DNA of 64,000 nt, taken from contig JAEYFP010000013.1 in the NCBI GenBank assembly GCA_023402845.1, positions 1 to 64,000 on the forward strand, in the 5' to 3' direction. Of this stretch, positions 7,822 to 15,889 are shown in pieces. The first letter of the stretch is position 1, and every line of letters starts with the position of its first letter. The DNA comes from Bacillota bacterium. GTDB lineage: Bacteria; Bacillota; Clostridia; Lachnospirales; Lachnospiraceae. Below the pieces are notes generated by a model. It saw nothing but the letters and a program-made list of their open reading frames with translations, did no database searches and had not been told where the DNA came from. The translations under genes and the position numbers were made by a program.

Positions 7822-8142
7822 TTACACCTCCTCGAAAATAAGTCTTAAATATCGTTTTCCATATTCATTTTGAATTTCTTTCAGTCCCAAAAGCATGGCA
7901 TCCATTAAAAGAATCGCTTTATCACCGGGGATCGATAGGAATTCCCATTCGATTGTATCCGATGTGCTGCATTTCAATTTTTCATCCGTAAACTGTTCGA
8001 TTGCATTTACCGTGTTGATTACAAGCACGGAAACCGCCGCACATACGATATCCTTCCCTTTGACGGAAAAACCCGCATGTCCCAAACAGGAAAACGAATG
8101 GTAGCTGCCATCGCTATTTTTCAGAACCTTTGCTATGATCAT
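7822..8142 (-). CDS. prp: Ribosomal-processing cysteine protease Prp
   Basis: This is a 106-residue cysteine protease of the YsxB/DUF464 family that cleaves the L27 leader encoded next door. With the ATG at 8142 as start, the catalytic pair falls at H22 (GHAGFS) and C34 (DIVCAAVS), the positions I recall for Staphylococcus Prp. The SD AGGTG lies six bases upstream of this ATG. A GTG six codons earlier (8160) lacks a better site. Its place between rplU and rpmA is the hallmark arrangement. Confidence 0.95.
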   Translation of the reverse strand: MIIAKVLKNSDGSYHSFSCLGHAGFSVKGKDIVCAAVSVLVINTVNAIEQFTDEKLKCSTSDTIEWEFLSIPGDKAILLMDAMLLGLKEIQNEYGKRYLRLIFEEV

Positions 8143-8163
8143 ATGAATCACCTGACGCACTCA

Positions 8164-8469
8164 TTAAGCATTGATTTTTTCAATTTTAACTTGTGTGTAT
8201 GCTTGTCTATGACCATTCTTTTTGTGATAGCCGCTCTTTCTCTTATATCTGTAAACAATGACCTTTTTACCTCTTCCATTGTCTACAACAGTAGCTGAAA
8301 CAGTTGCGCTTGCAACTTCCTCACCTACTAAGAGCTTCTTATCACTAACAGCAAGAACCTGATCAAATGTTACAGTATCTCCGGCTTCCACACCAAGCTT
8401 TTCAACCTTAATCACATCGCCTTCGGAAACTTTATACTGTTTTCCGCCTGTTGCAATAATTGCGTACAT
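8164..8469 (-). CDS. rplU: Ribosomal protein L21
   Basis: This 101-residue 23S rRNA-binding protein (MYAIIATGGKQYKVSEGD; KVIVYRYKRKSGYHKKNGHRQ near the C-terminus) has the usual length. It is the first gene of the eight-gene operon down to rsfS. AGGAGG lies just upstream. Its 5' leader may be a regulatory L21 leader. Confidence 0.98.
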   Translation of the reverse strand: MYAIIATGGKQYKVSEGDVIKVEKLGVEAGDTVTFDQVLAVSDKKLLVGEEVASATVSATVVDNGRGKKVIVYRYKRKSGYHKKNGHRQAYTQVKIEKINA

Positions 8470-8556
8470 AGGGCACCTCCTATTGTTTTACTCGCTAGCT
8501 TCGGTGGCATCCTTTCTAAAAAAGGGCACACTTATCACCCCACTATGCGGCATACT
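8470..8556 (-). ncRNA. Candidate L21 leader of the rplU operon
   Basis: About 85 bases of untranslated leader lie between the predicted transcription start and rplU. It contains GTGTGCCCTTTTTTAG followed by GATGCCACC and an SD region AGGAGGTGCCC; GGCAC- and GTGCC-type segments could pair. Such autoregulatory L21 leaders are known in Firmicutes. The assignment is from position and partial resemblance only. Confidence 0.45.
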
Positions 8557-8561
8557 CATGT

Positions 8562-8590
8562 ATAATAGCATAAATGTCATTCTATGTCAA
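8562..8590 (-). promoter_or_regulatory. Sigma-A promoter of the rplU-rsfS operon
   Basis: Minus-strand TTGACA (8585-8590), a 17-base spacer and TATTAT (8562-8567), with an extended -10 TG two bases before it. This near-consensus promoter suits a ribosomal protein operon. Confidence 0.85.
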
Positions 8591-8599
8591 ACAAAATTT

Positions 8600-8631
8600 C
8601 AAGGGTACCCGCAAAAAACGGATACCCTTTC
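8600..8631 (-). terminator. Terminator of the ilvN-ilvC unit
   Basis: AAGGGTA-CCCG and CGG-ATACCCTTT pair around an A-rich loop 20-50 bases past the ilvC stop. It is followed by a T-rich stretch on the minus strand and lies immediately upstream of the rplU promoter. Confidence 0.7.
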
Positions 8632-8652
8632 TGAATCTGTATCAAAACTCCA

Positions 8653-9672
8653 TTAGTTATTGATCAGCTTATCATTCTCATTATTCCAGCTATAGAGCTT
8701 GCGAATTTCAGCACCGATTTTCTCGGAAGGATGCTCTGCCGCAAGGTTTCTCATCGCACGAAAATGTGCCTGTCCGCCAGCCTGTGACATATCCAGAAGG
8801 AAATCTTTTGCAAAGCTGCCGTCCTGAATATCGCTCAGGATCTTCTTCATCGTCTTCTTTGTCTCTTCTGTAATGATCTTCGGTCCTGTAATATAATCGC
8901 CGTATTCCGCTGTATTGGAGATCGAATATCTCATTCCTGCAAAGCCTGATTGATAGATCAGATCTACGATCAGCTTCATCTCATGAATACATTCGAAATA
9001 AGCGTTTCTCTCATCATACCCAGCCTCTACGAGTGTCTCATAGCCGGCCTGCATCAAAGCGCATACGCCGCCGCAAAGCACGGCTTGCTCACCGAACAAG
9101 TCTGTTTCGGTTTCGGTGCGGAACGTCGTTTCAAGCACACCTGCCCTTGCGCCGCCGATTGCGAGTGCATAAGCAAGAGCCTTGTCAAGAGCTTTACCGG
9201 AAGCATCCTGTTGCACTGCAACAAGACACGGAACGCCCTTGCCAACCTGATACTCACTTCTTACTGTATGACCAGGTCCCTTCGGAGCGATCATTGTAAC
9301 ATCGACATTTTTAGGCGGTACAATTTGTCCGAAGTGGATTGCAAAGCCATGTGCAAACATCAGCATGTTGCCTTCCTCAAGGTTCGGCTCGATATCTTTT
9401 TTATACATCGCAGCCTGTTTTTCATCGTTAATCAAAATCATAATGATGTCGGCTTTCTTTGCTGCTTCTGCCGCCGTATATACTTCAAATCCCTGCTGTA
9501 CTGCCTTATCCCATGACTTTGAGCCTTCGTATAAGCCAATAATGACATTGCAGCCCGACTCCTTTGCATTTAATGCATGTGCATGTCCCTGACTGCCATA
9601 TCCGATGACAGCGATTGTCTTTCCTTCAAGCATGGACAGGTTACAATCTTCCTGATAATAAATTCTTGACAT
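8653..9672 (-). CDS. ilvC: Ketol-acid reductoisomerase IlvC
   Basis: This 339-residue class I enzyme converts 2-acetolactate or 2-aceto-2-hydroxybutyrate to the dihydroxy acids of valine and isoleucine synthesis. The Rossmann motif is VIGYGSQGHAHALN, followed by the catalytic-domain segments FRTETETDLFGEQ and CIHEMKLIVDLIY with their magnesium-binding acids. GGAGG lies before the start. It is co-transcribed behind ilvN from the promoter at 10305-10333. Confidence 0.97.
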   Translation of the reverse strand: MSRIYYQEDCNLSMLEGKTIAVIGYGSQGHAHALNAKESGCNVIIGLYEGSKSWDKAVQQGFEVYTAAEAAKKADIIMILINDEKQAAMYKKDIEPNLEEGNMLMFAHGFAIHFGQIVPPKNVDVTMIAPKGPGHTVRSEYQVGKGVPCLVAVQQDASGKALDKALAYALAIGGARAGVLETTFRTETETDLFGEQAVLCGGVCALMQAGYETLVEAGYDERNAYFECIHEMKLIVDLIYQSGFAGMRYSISNTAEYGDYITGPKIITEETKKTMKKILSDIQDGSFAKDFLLDMSQAGGQAHFRAMRNLAAEHPSEKIGAEIRKLYSWNNENDKLINN

Positions 9673-9738
9673 TTTTCTTTCCTCCTATGATTTTTAATGC
9701 TTTCTATAACTGAAAGGTTTTGCCCTCTAGCTAACAAA

Positions 9739-10236
9739 TCAATCGAAATTGATGACACCTTCGGTTCCTCGCGACAATCCGGCAATACCGGTTCTTGCAA
9801 GCTCCAGTATTTCGTAGCCTTCCAGCAGCTTAATGAATGCATCAATTTTTGCCTGGTTTCCGGTCAATTCGATGATCAGTGAATCAAGAGCGACATCCAC
9901 AATTTTAGCTCTGAAAATATCAGATACGGCGATAATGCCAGGACGCTGTTCCGCATTCGCGCGCACCTTCACCATGATCAGTTCCCTGTAAACAGAATCA
10001 TCAGGAATCAGCTCTTTAATACTGCGCACATCGACAAGTTTCCCGACCTGCTTTTCAATCTGGTCAAGAATATCTTCATCTCCGTTTGCCACGATTGTAA
10101 TACGGGTAAATCTCGGATCAGCCGTCACGCCTGCCGTAATGCTTTCAATATTATAACCTCTGCGACTAAAAAGACCGGATATCCGGCTCAATACACCCGA
10201 GGTATTATCTACGATCAACTGAAACACTTTTTGCAT
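9739..10236 (-). CDS. ilvN: Acetolactate synthase small subunit (first copy)
   Basis: This 165-residue regulatory subunit carries an N-terminal ACT domain (FQLIVDNTSGVLSRISGLFSRRGYNIESI) and a C-terminal small-subunit domain. It activates the IlvB catalytic subunit and gives valine feedback. It is transcribed with ilvC from its own strong promoter, separately from the catalytic subunit. A second small subunit of related sequence lies 176 bases upstream. This copy matches the canonical IlvH pattern better, for example GYNIESITAG. Confidence 0.94.
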   Translation of the reverse strand: MQKVFQLIVDNTSGVLSRISGLFSRRGYNIESITAGVTADPRFTRITIVANGDEDILDQIEKQVGKLVDVRSIKELIPDDSVYRELIMVKVRANAEQRPGIIAVSDIFRAKIVDVALDSLIIELTGNQAKIDAFIKLLEGYEILELARTGIAGLSRGTEGVINFD

Positions 10237-10304
10237 GCTGTATTACCGCCTTTCTATTTCCCGTTTTATCTAATGAAAAACCGCTTATCTCTGCCGCTTT
10301 TCCC

Positions 10305-10333
10305 ATTCTAGCAACATTCTAAAGGCTTGTCAA
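10305..10333 (-). promoter_or_regulatory. Sigma-A promoter of ilvN-ilvC
   Basis: Minus-strand TTGACA (10328-10333), a 17-base spacer and TAGAAT (10305-10310). The start would be near 10298, leaving a leader of about 60 bases. No T-box or leader peptide is evident in it. Confidence 0.85.
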
Positions 10334-10412
10334 TGTATGTGTCATATTCATATTTTCTATAATTTCAAGTTATATTTCCCAAATAAAAAGAATCAGGAAA
10401 GTAATAAAACAT

Positions 10413-10898
10413 TTAATCACTCAAAGCACATTTTTGAAGCGCCAGAGTACCAGTCCTTGCAACCTCTACGACGCTGATGGAAGCCAGCATTTGAATGAGA
10501 AGCGCCGTTTTTTCAGGTGCATCACAAATCTGGATCATCATCAGGGTTTTTGACATATCCACGATCTGTGCTCCTAAAATCTCACAAATTTCCATTAGTT
10601 CCCGGCGGTTGCTTTTGTTATATTTCACTTTGACAAGCATTAGTTCCCGACTGACGCTCTCTTCCTCACCGAAGGTTTTTATTTTTATGACATCAATTTT
10701 CTTATTGAGCTGCTTTTCAATCTGCTCTAATGTTCGTTTGTCTCCCGAGGAAACAATCGTAATGCAGGAAACCTTTGGGTCATCGGTTTCGCCGACAGCC
10801 AGGCTGTCAATGTTGAAACAACGTCTTGAGAACAGTCCGGCTACTTTCATCAAAACACCCGAACGATTTTCAACAAGAACGGAATATAATCTTTTCAT
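10413..10898 (-). CDS. ilvN: Acetolactate synthase small subunit (second copy)
   Basis: This 161-residue ACT-domain protein (YSVLVENRSGVLMKVAGLFSRRCFNIDSL) belongs to the same family as the product at 9739-10236 but is clearly divergent. It follows ilvB by 64 bases and is likely co-transcribed with it, so this copy is probably the dedicated partner. Two small subunits for one visible catalytic subunit could allow different feedback responses. Family assignment is firm; the division of labour is inference. Confidence 0.92.
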   Translation of the reverse strand: MKRLYSVLVENRSGVLMKVAGLFSRRCFNIDSLAVGETDDPKVSCITIVSSGDKRTLEQIEKQLNKKIDVIKIKTFGEEESVSRELMLVKVKYNKSNRRELMEICEILGAQIVDMSKTLMMIQICDAPEKTALLIQMLASISVVEVARTGTLALQKCALSD

Positions 10899-10962
10899 TT
10901 ATTTTATTGCGGCATAGCGGATGCTTTGCCGCATCTCCTTTCTTCTTGTTTTTCGGTCAATA

Positions 10963-12600
10963 TTATCTTGAGGGTTCCATTGGATTGACCATACATTCCA
11001 TCAAAACAGGGCCCTCTATATGCAGGAACGCTTCTATTGTTTGTTCCATATTCGATCCGTCGCTTAATTTCATGAAAGGAATGTCATAAGCAGATGCCAG
11101 CTTCCCCAAATCCGGACTGCCCGACAAATCCACGACTGAGTAATTTCCTTTATATGTTTGATCCTGATATTCACGAACAAGACCCAAATACCCGTTATGA
11201 AATACAATGATCTTAAACGGGATATGGTACTGCTGCATTGTGGCAAGTTCCATCATGGACATCTGAAAGGAGCCGTCACCGCAGACAGCAATGACCTGCC
11301 TCTCCGGAGCTGCCTTCTTAGCACCCATTGCCGCCGGGATTGAATAGCCCATTGTGCCCATTCCGCCCGATGTTAAAAACTGCCCTTCCTTTACGATGTG
11401 ATAGCCGCAGGACCACATCTGATTCTGACCGACATCTGCTACATAAATTGCATTTGCGTCCATTTTTTCGGATAGTGTTCGAACAAATACGGAAGGATCT
11501 ACAAAACGGACATCGGAAGGCTTTCTGGCATGTGCCGCATTTTTATAGCTGTTCAGCGTATGCAGCCATGCGGAAAAATCGCAGGATAGATCCTGCTTTT
11601 CAAAATCGCCGAAAATATGCTTGATATCTCCTACAAGCGGGATTGGCGGCCCGATATTTTTGCCGATTTCCGCAGGATCAACGTCAATGTGCACCAGAAC
11701 TTTATTGCCCATAATTAAATCGGGCTGGGATACCGCACGGTCTGCCACACGGGCACCGACCATGATCAGTAAATCCGATTCGTTCATCGCGCGGTTTGCA
11801 TAAGGTTTGCCGTTATTGCCGACCATGCCGAAATATAACGGATCATTCGTAGGCATCACACCAATTCCCATCATCGTGGTGACAACCGGAATCTGATGCT
11901 CTCTGGAAAATTCCCGCAGCTCATTTTTGGCATCGCTGAGCAATACCCCTCCGCCGGCACAGATAATCGGACGTTCCGCTCTGGAAAGTTCCTTGATGAC
12001 TTTTTTAATCTGCACAGCATGTCCTTTTACCGTAGGTTTATATGTTCTTAAACTGACTTCTTCTGGGTATTTAAATTTGCCGATCGTCGTATTTTGGATA
12101 TCAATCGGCACATCAATCAATACCGGCCCCTTTCTTCCGGTTGTGGCAATATGAAATGCCTCCCTGAAAATGCGCGGGATATCCTCGGCATCCTTAATCA
12201 AATAACTGTATTTGACAAAGGATTCCGCCGCGCCGGTAATATCTGCCTCCTGAAATACATCACTCCCAAGCAGGGAAGAATTTACCTGTCCCGTAATACA
12301 AATGAGGGGAATGCTGTCCGCATAAGCTGTCGCAATACCCGTAATAAGATTGGTCGCACCCGGACCCGATGTCGCCACGCATACGCCGACACCGCCTATC
12401 ACACGTGCATAACCGCTTGCGGCATGTGCCGCGTTCTGTTCCGTACGTACAAGAATCCTTTCGATGTCCGTGCTTATCATACTGTTAAAAAACGGACAGA
12501 TTGCCACCCCCGGATACCCGAAAACTGCTTTTACACCTTCCAGTTCAAGGCATTTTACCATCGCATCTGCACCTATCATGTTATATTCAATCCTTTCCAT
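10963..12600 (-). CDS. ilvB: Acetolactate synthase large subunit
   Basis: This 545-residue thiamine diphosphate enzyme condenses pyruvate with pyruvate or 2-oxobutyrate, the first common step to Val, Leu and Ile. Features are the cofactor-activating glutamate E54 in VRTEQNAAHAASGYAR, the central FAD-type domain, and the C-terminal ThDP/Mg motif from GDGSFQMSMMELATM to the asparagine of FHNGYLG. Length is close to the usual 550-570. It sits in an unusual unit metH-membrane protein-ilvB-ilvN2. Confidence 0.96.
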   Translation of the reverse strand: MERIEYNMIGADAMVKCLELEGVKAVFGYPGVAICPFFNSMISTDIERILVRTEQNAAHAASGYARVIGGVGVCVATSGPGATNLITGIATAYADSIPLICITGQVNSSLLGSDVFQEADITGAAESFVKYSYLIKDAEDIPRIFREAFHIATTGRKGPVLIDVPIDIQNTTIGKFKYPEEVSLRTYKPTVKGHAVQIKKVIKELSRAERPIICAGGGVLLSDAKNELREFSREHQIPVVTTMMGIGVMPTNDPLYFGMVGNNGKPYANRAMNESDLLIMVGARVADRAVSQPDLIMGNKVLVHIDVDPAEIGKNIGPPIPLVGDIKHIFGDFEKQDLSCDFSAWLHTLNSYKNAAHARKPSDVRFVDPSVFVRTLSEKMDANAIYVADVGQNQMWSCGYHIVKEGQFLTSGGMGTMGYSIPAAMGAKKAAPERQVIAVCGDGSFQMSMMELATMQQYHIPFKIIVFHNGYLGLVREYQDQTYKGNYSVVDLSGSPDLGKLASAYDIPFMKLSDGSNMEQTIEAFLHIEGPVLMECMVNPMEPSR

Positions 12601-12621
12601 ATGTTCTTTATTAAAACTGAT

Positions 12622-13209
12622 TTATCTGCCAAGCAGCTTTGCAAGCGGAGCCACGATAGCTCCCAAATCCTTAATCGCCTCATTTAGAGAATCAATATCG
12701 ATATCTGTGACTTTTTTCAGTGCTTCTCCCATGCCTTCCTCACTTGTCGTCACAAGGGTATCCATATCCTTGAGCATACCGGTAATGTCCGCGGTCGCAA
12801 GTTCTGTCGTTACCTGTTCCATATTATCCATAACGGTTTCCGCCTGCATCATCAGGGCGTCGGTCTGCCGTAAAATGGCATCCGCCTGATTAGCAAGCAT
12901 CATCACTCGCGGAACAATAAATGCCACTCCCAATGCAATGATGATAATGATAATCAGGGAAGTAAAGGAAGTAAATACAGCCAGTCGCATCTGTGTTTTG
13001 GCATACTTCATTTCGCGGGAATTTTCATTCCGAATTTCCTGTAAAAGCTCTGCAATAACTTTTAAATCTGCATCGCGGACGGTAGCAAGCCGTTCTGCAT
13101 CAAGCACCTCTTCGCTTTTTACAATTTCCATAACGGAACTTTCGTTATTTTCCGATTCCGGTGTCTGCTGTTTTCCGTTAAGTTCTTCTATTTTCACCTT
13201 ATTGCGCAT
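12622..13209 (-). CDS. Single-span membrane protein, function unknown
   Basis: I do not recognise this 195-residue protein. A charged N-terminal half (1-75) precedes one strong membrane segment (about 76-102, with IIIIIIALGVAFIV). The C-terminal half is rich in short heptad-like helices (ANQADAILRQTDALMMQAETV, DTLVTTSEEGMGEAL), similar in style to DUF948-type or methyl-accepting-like coiled coils. It lies 24 bases after metH and 21 before ilvB, so it is probably co-transcribed, but nothing links it to amino acid synthesis. AAAGGGGAG precedes the start. Confidence 0.75.
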   Translation of the reverse strand: MRNKVKIEELNGKQQTPESENNESSVMEIVKSEEVLDAERLATVRDADLKVIAELLQEIRNENSREMKYAKTQMRLAVFTSFTSLIIIIIIALGVAFIVPRVMMLANQADAILRQTDALMMQAETVMDNMEQVTTELATADITGMLKDMDTLVTTSEEGMGEALKKVTDIDIDSLNEAIKDLGAIVAPLAKLLGR

Positions 13210-13233
13210 ATTATTCTCCCCTTTGAAGTCAAC

Positions 13234-15768
13234 CTATAACAAGTTCATCAGCTGCTGTGTCAATTTTACCGCCTCCTGAGCATCCTTGGAATAACCGTCC
13301 GCATGGATTTCATCGGCATATTCCTGTGTAATGACAGCTCCGCCGATAATGATCTGTGCTTGTACACCTTCCTGCTTTGCAAGCTCCACAACCTGCCGCA
13401 TTTCCTGCATTGTCGTCGTCATCAGGGCCGAAAGTGCAATGATCTGTGCATTATGCTCTTTTGCAGCCTTGATGATATCTTCCTTCGCGACATCCTTACC
13501 AAGGTCAATGACTTGAAAACCGTAATTTTTCAGCATTAGAGCAACCAGATTTTTGCCGATGTCATGGATATCGCCCTTGACCGTCGCGATAACGATCGTA
13601 ATCTGGGGACCATTTGAACCTTTGGACGTAAGCATGGGTTCCAGGTATTCAATTGCAAGCTTCATTGCCTCGGCGCTTGCAATCAACTGCGGTAAAAAAT
13701 ATTTTCCTTTTTCAAATAACCGACCAACTTCATTAATCGCAGGAAGCAGACTTTCATCGAGAAGCTGCTTCGCTTCTTTTCCGCTTCCAACCGCTTCCTT
13801 CACATAAGCAACGATGGATTTTTGATTTCCGGACAGCACGGCTTTCTGTATTTTATCAACGGTCTCGGCTGAATTATGCCCTTTTAAAACAGTTGAATTC
13901 TTATCGGCCTCCGAAGGCTGGACCGCTTTTCCACTGCCGTCTCCGCCGGCAGATTCCCTGCGACTGATGGTTCCCATCGGTGCCATATCAGGATACTGCT
14001 CCTTCAGATCATTAATAAACTGAATATATCGGATATCGGAATCTTTCTTATTTAAAAGCATATCGGCAGCCAGCGCACTGGCAACAAGCTGCTGCTGAGA
14101 AGGATTTAGGATCGCCATCGTCAGGCCTGCCTGAATTGCAAGCGTTAAAAAACTCCCATTGACATTAGAACGTTCGGGAAGTCCAAAAGAAATGTTGGAT
14201 AAACCTACAATTGTTGGAAGAGAAAGCTCTTCCCTGCAATATCGGATCGTCTCCGCCGTTTCTAATGCCGCAAGCTTGTTTGCACCGACTGTTGCAACAA
14301 GGCCGTCAACAACAATGTCATTGTTACTGATGCCAAGCTCTTTTGCACGCTCTAAAATTTTATGTATTATATTCTTTTTTTCCTCTAACGATTCAGGAAG
14401 CCCTTCATCTGAAAGGGGAAGCAGAATAAACATCGCCCCATATTTTTGAGCGATCGGCATCAAGTGATCAAGTTTTCCCTTTTCACCTGAAATTGAATTA
14501 ATGAGGGCACGGCCGGGATAACGTCTGAGCGCCTGCTCGATTACATCGATATGACTCGAATCGATAACGAGCGGCAGACGTACGTTAGTAGTAATTTCCT
14601 CAATTGCTTTTAACATAGTCACTTTTTCATCAATACCGCTCATTCCCATATTGACGTCAAGCAAAGAAGCTCCCTTTTCCTCCTGTTCCACTGCAAATTC
14701 GTTGACAAGCTCAAAACTGCCTTCCCTAAGCTCTTCCTGAAGCCTTTTCTTTCCGGTCGGATTAATTCGTTCCCCAACGATCATAAACGGAGAATCCAAA
14801 TCGAACAATACCGTTTCCTTTTCGGAAGAAAGATAGCGTACCGTATCCGGCACGATCTGCCTGTGCGGCTTTAATGTTTTTGTTTTTTCATAAAGAGCTT
14901 TGATGTGTGCCGGTGTTGTACCGCAGCAGCCGCCGACAACTGAGGCTCCCGCCTCGATAATCGGAAGCATTTCCTTTGCAAACACCTCCGGTGTCATGTC
15001 ATAAACTGTGCTTCCATCCTCAGCCAGTCTTGGCAGCCCCGCATTGGGCTTTGCTATGATTGGAATCTGCCCGATCCCGGCCATTTTTTTGATATTGTAA
15101 AGCATTTTATCGGGTCCTGTAGAGCAATTCGTGCCGACGGCATCTGCTCCGAGGCTCTGCAAAACAGCCATTGCCGTCATTGCATTCGTACCGTAAAGGG
15201 TACGTCCGTCATTTTCATAGGTCAGGGAAGCAATGACAGGCAAGTCGCAGGTTTCCTTGACGGCAAGTAAAGCGGCCCTCGTCTCCTGCAGGCTCATCAT
15301 TGTCTCTATGATGACCAGATCCACGCCGGCATCGACAAGGTATCGTAACTGTTCTTTATAAATATCGACAAGCTCTTCAAAATCCAGTGATCCCATCGGC
15401 TTTAACTGCTGTCCTGTCATCGTAATGTCCGCAGCAACATAAGCAGCCGCATCCGGACACTGATTTTTATAATGTCTGACAGCCGTCATTGACAATTCGA
15501 CAAGTCTCTTATTCAATTCTTCGATTCTGTCAGCAAGCCCGTATTCGGCAAGTTTGATACGGTTGGACGTAAAAGTTGGTGCAAGCAGGATGTTTGTTCC
15601 GGCCGCAAGATATTCCTCCTGCAAGCCAATCAGGATATCCGCATTGTCCAGAATCCAAAGCTCTGGGCACACACCGGACGGCATGCCTCTCTTTACAAGG
15701 TTGGAGCCGGTTGCCCCATCCAGATAAATAATCTTTTCGCTGAGTAGTTTAAATTCCTTTTTTGTCAT
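13234..15768 (-). CDS. metH: Cobalamin-dependent methionine synthase, short form
   Basis: This 844-residue enzyme transfers a methyl group from methyltetrahydrofolate through cobalamin to homocysteine. In order it has a homocysteine-binding zinc domain (about 1-300, cysteines in GTNCSTGP and GGCCGTTP), a pterin-binding domain (about 325-590, GERINPTGKKRLQ), a B12 cap and the B12-binding domain with DIHDIGKN (about 640-844). The C-terminal reactivation domain of E. coli MetH is absent, as in many Clostridia, so a separate reactivation protein is expected elsewhere. No SAM riboswitch is visible in the short leader. Confidence 0.95.
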   Translation of the reverse strand: MTKKEFKLLSEKIIYLDGATGSNLVKRGMPSGVCPELWILDNADILIGLQEEYLAAGTNILLAPTFTSNRIKLAEYGLADRIEELNKRLVELSMTAVRHYKNQCPDAAAYVAADITMTGQQLKPMGSLDFEELVDIYKEQLRYLVDAGVDLVIIETMMSLQETRAALLAVKETCDLPVIASLTYENDGRTLYGTNAMTAMAVLQSLGADAVGTNCSTGPDKMLYNIKKMAGIGQIPIIAKPNAGLPRLAEDGSTVYDMTPEVFAKEMLPIIEAGASVVGGCCGTTPAHIKALYEKTKTLKPHRQIVPDTVRYLSSEKETVLFDLDSPFMIVGERINPTGKKRLQEELREGSFELVNEFAVEQEEKGASLLDVNMGMSGIDEKVTMLKAIEEITTNVRLPLVIDSSHIDVIEQALRRYPGRALINSISGEKGKLDHLMPIAQKYGAMFILLPLSDEGLPESLEEKKNIIHKILERAKELGISNNDIVVDGLVATVGANKLAALETAETIRYCREELSLPTIVGLSNISFGLPERSNVNGSFLTLAIQAGLTMAILNPSQQQLVASALAADMLLNKKDSDIRYIQFINDLKEQYPDMAPMGTISRRESAGGDGSGKAVQPSEADKNSTVLKGHNSAETVDKIQKAVLSGNQKSIVAYVKEAVGSGKEAKQLLDESLLPAINEVGRLFEKGKYFLPQLIASAEAMKLAIEYLEPMLTSKGSNGPQITIVIATVKGDIHDIGKNLVALMLKNYGFQVIDLGKDVAKEDIIKAAKEHNAQIIALSALMTTTMQEMRQVVELAKQEGVQAQIIIGGAVITQEYADEIHADGYSKDAQEAVKLTQQLMNLL

Positions 15769-15831
15769 TCTGTCCGTATCCCGTCCTTCTAAATAATACG
15801 TCTATATAGAATAATTCTTTCAATAACATAC

Positions 15832-15860
15832 AGTATATAGAAATATCATTGATTTATCAA
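15832..15860 (-). promoter_or_regulatory. Sigma-A promoter of the metH-ilvB unit
   Basis: Minus-strand TTGATA (15855-15860), a 17-base spacer and TATACT (15832-15837), about 60 bases upstream of the metH ATG. Confidence 0.7.
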
Positions 15861-15889
15861 GCAATTTCTTATGGAACAGGCTGATTGAC

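Noticed and set aside
15769..15889. SAM riboswitch upstream of metH
   Set aside because: The leader is only about 60 bases and shows no SAM-I architecture; none is seen before metY either.
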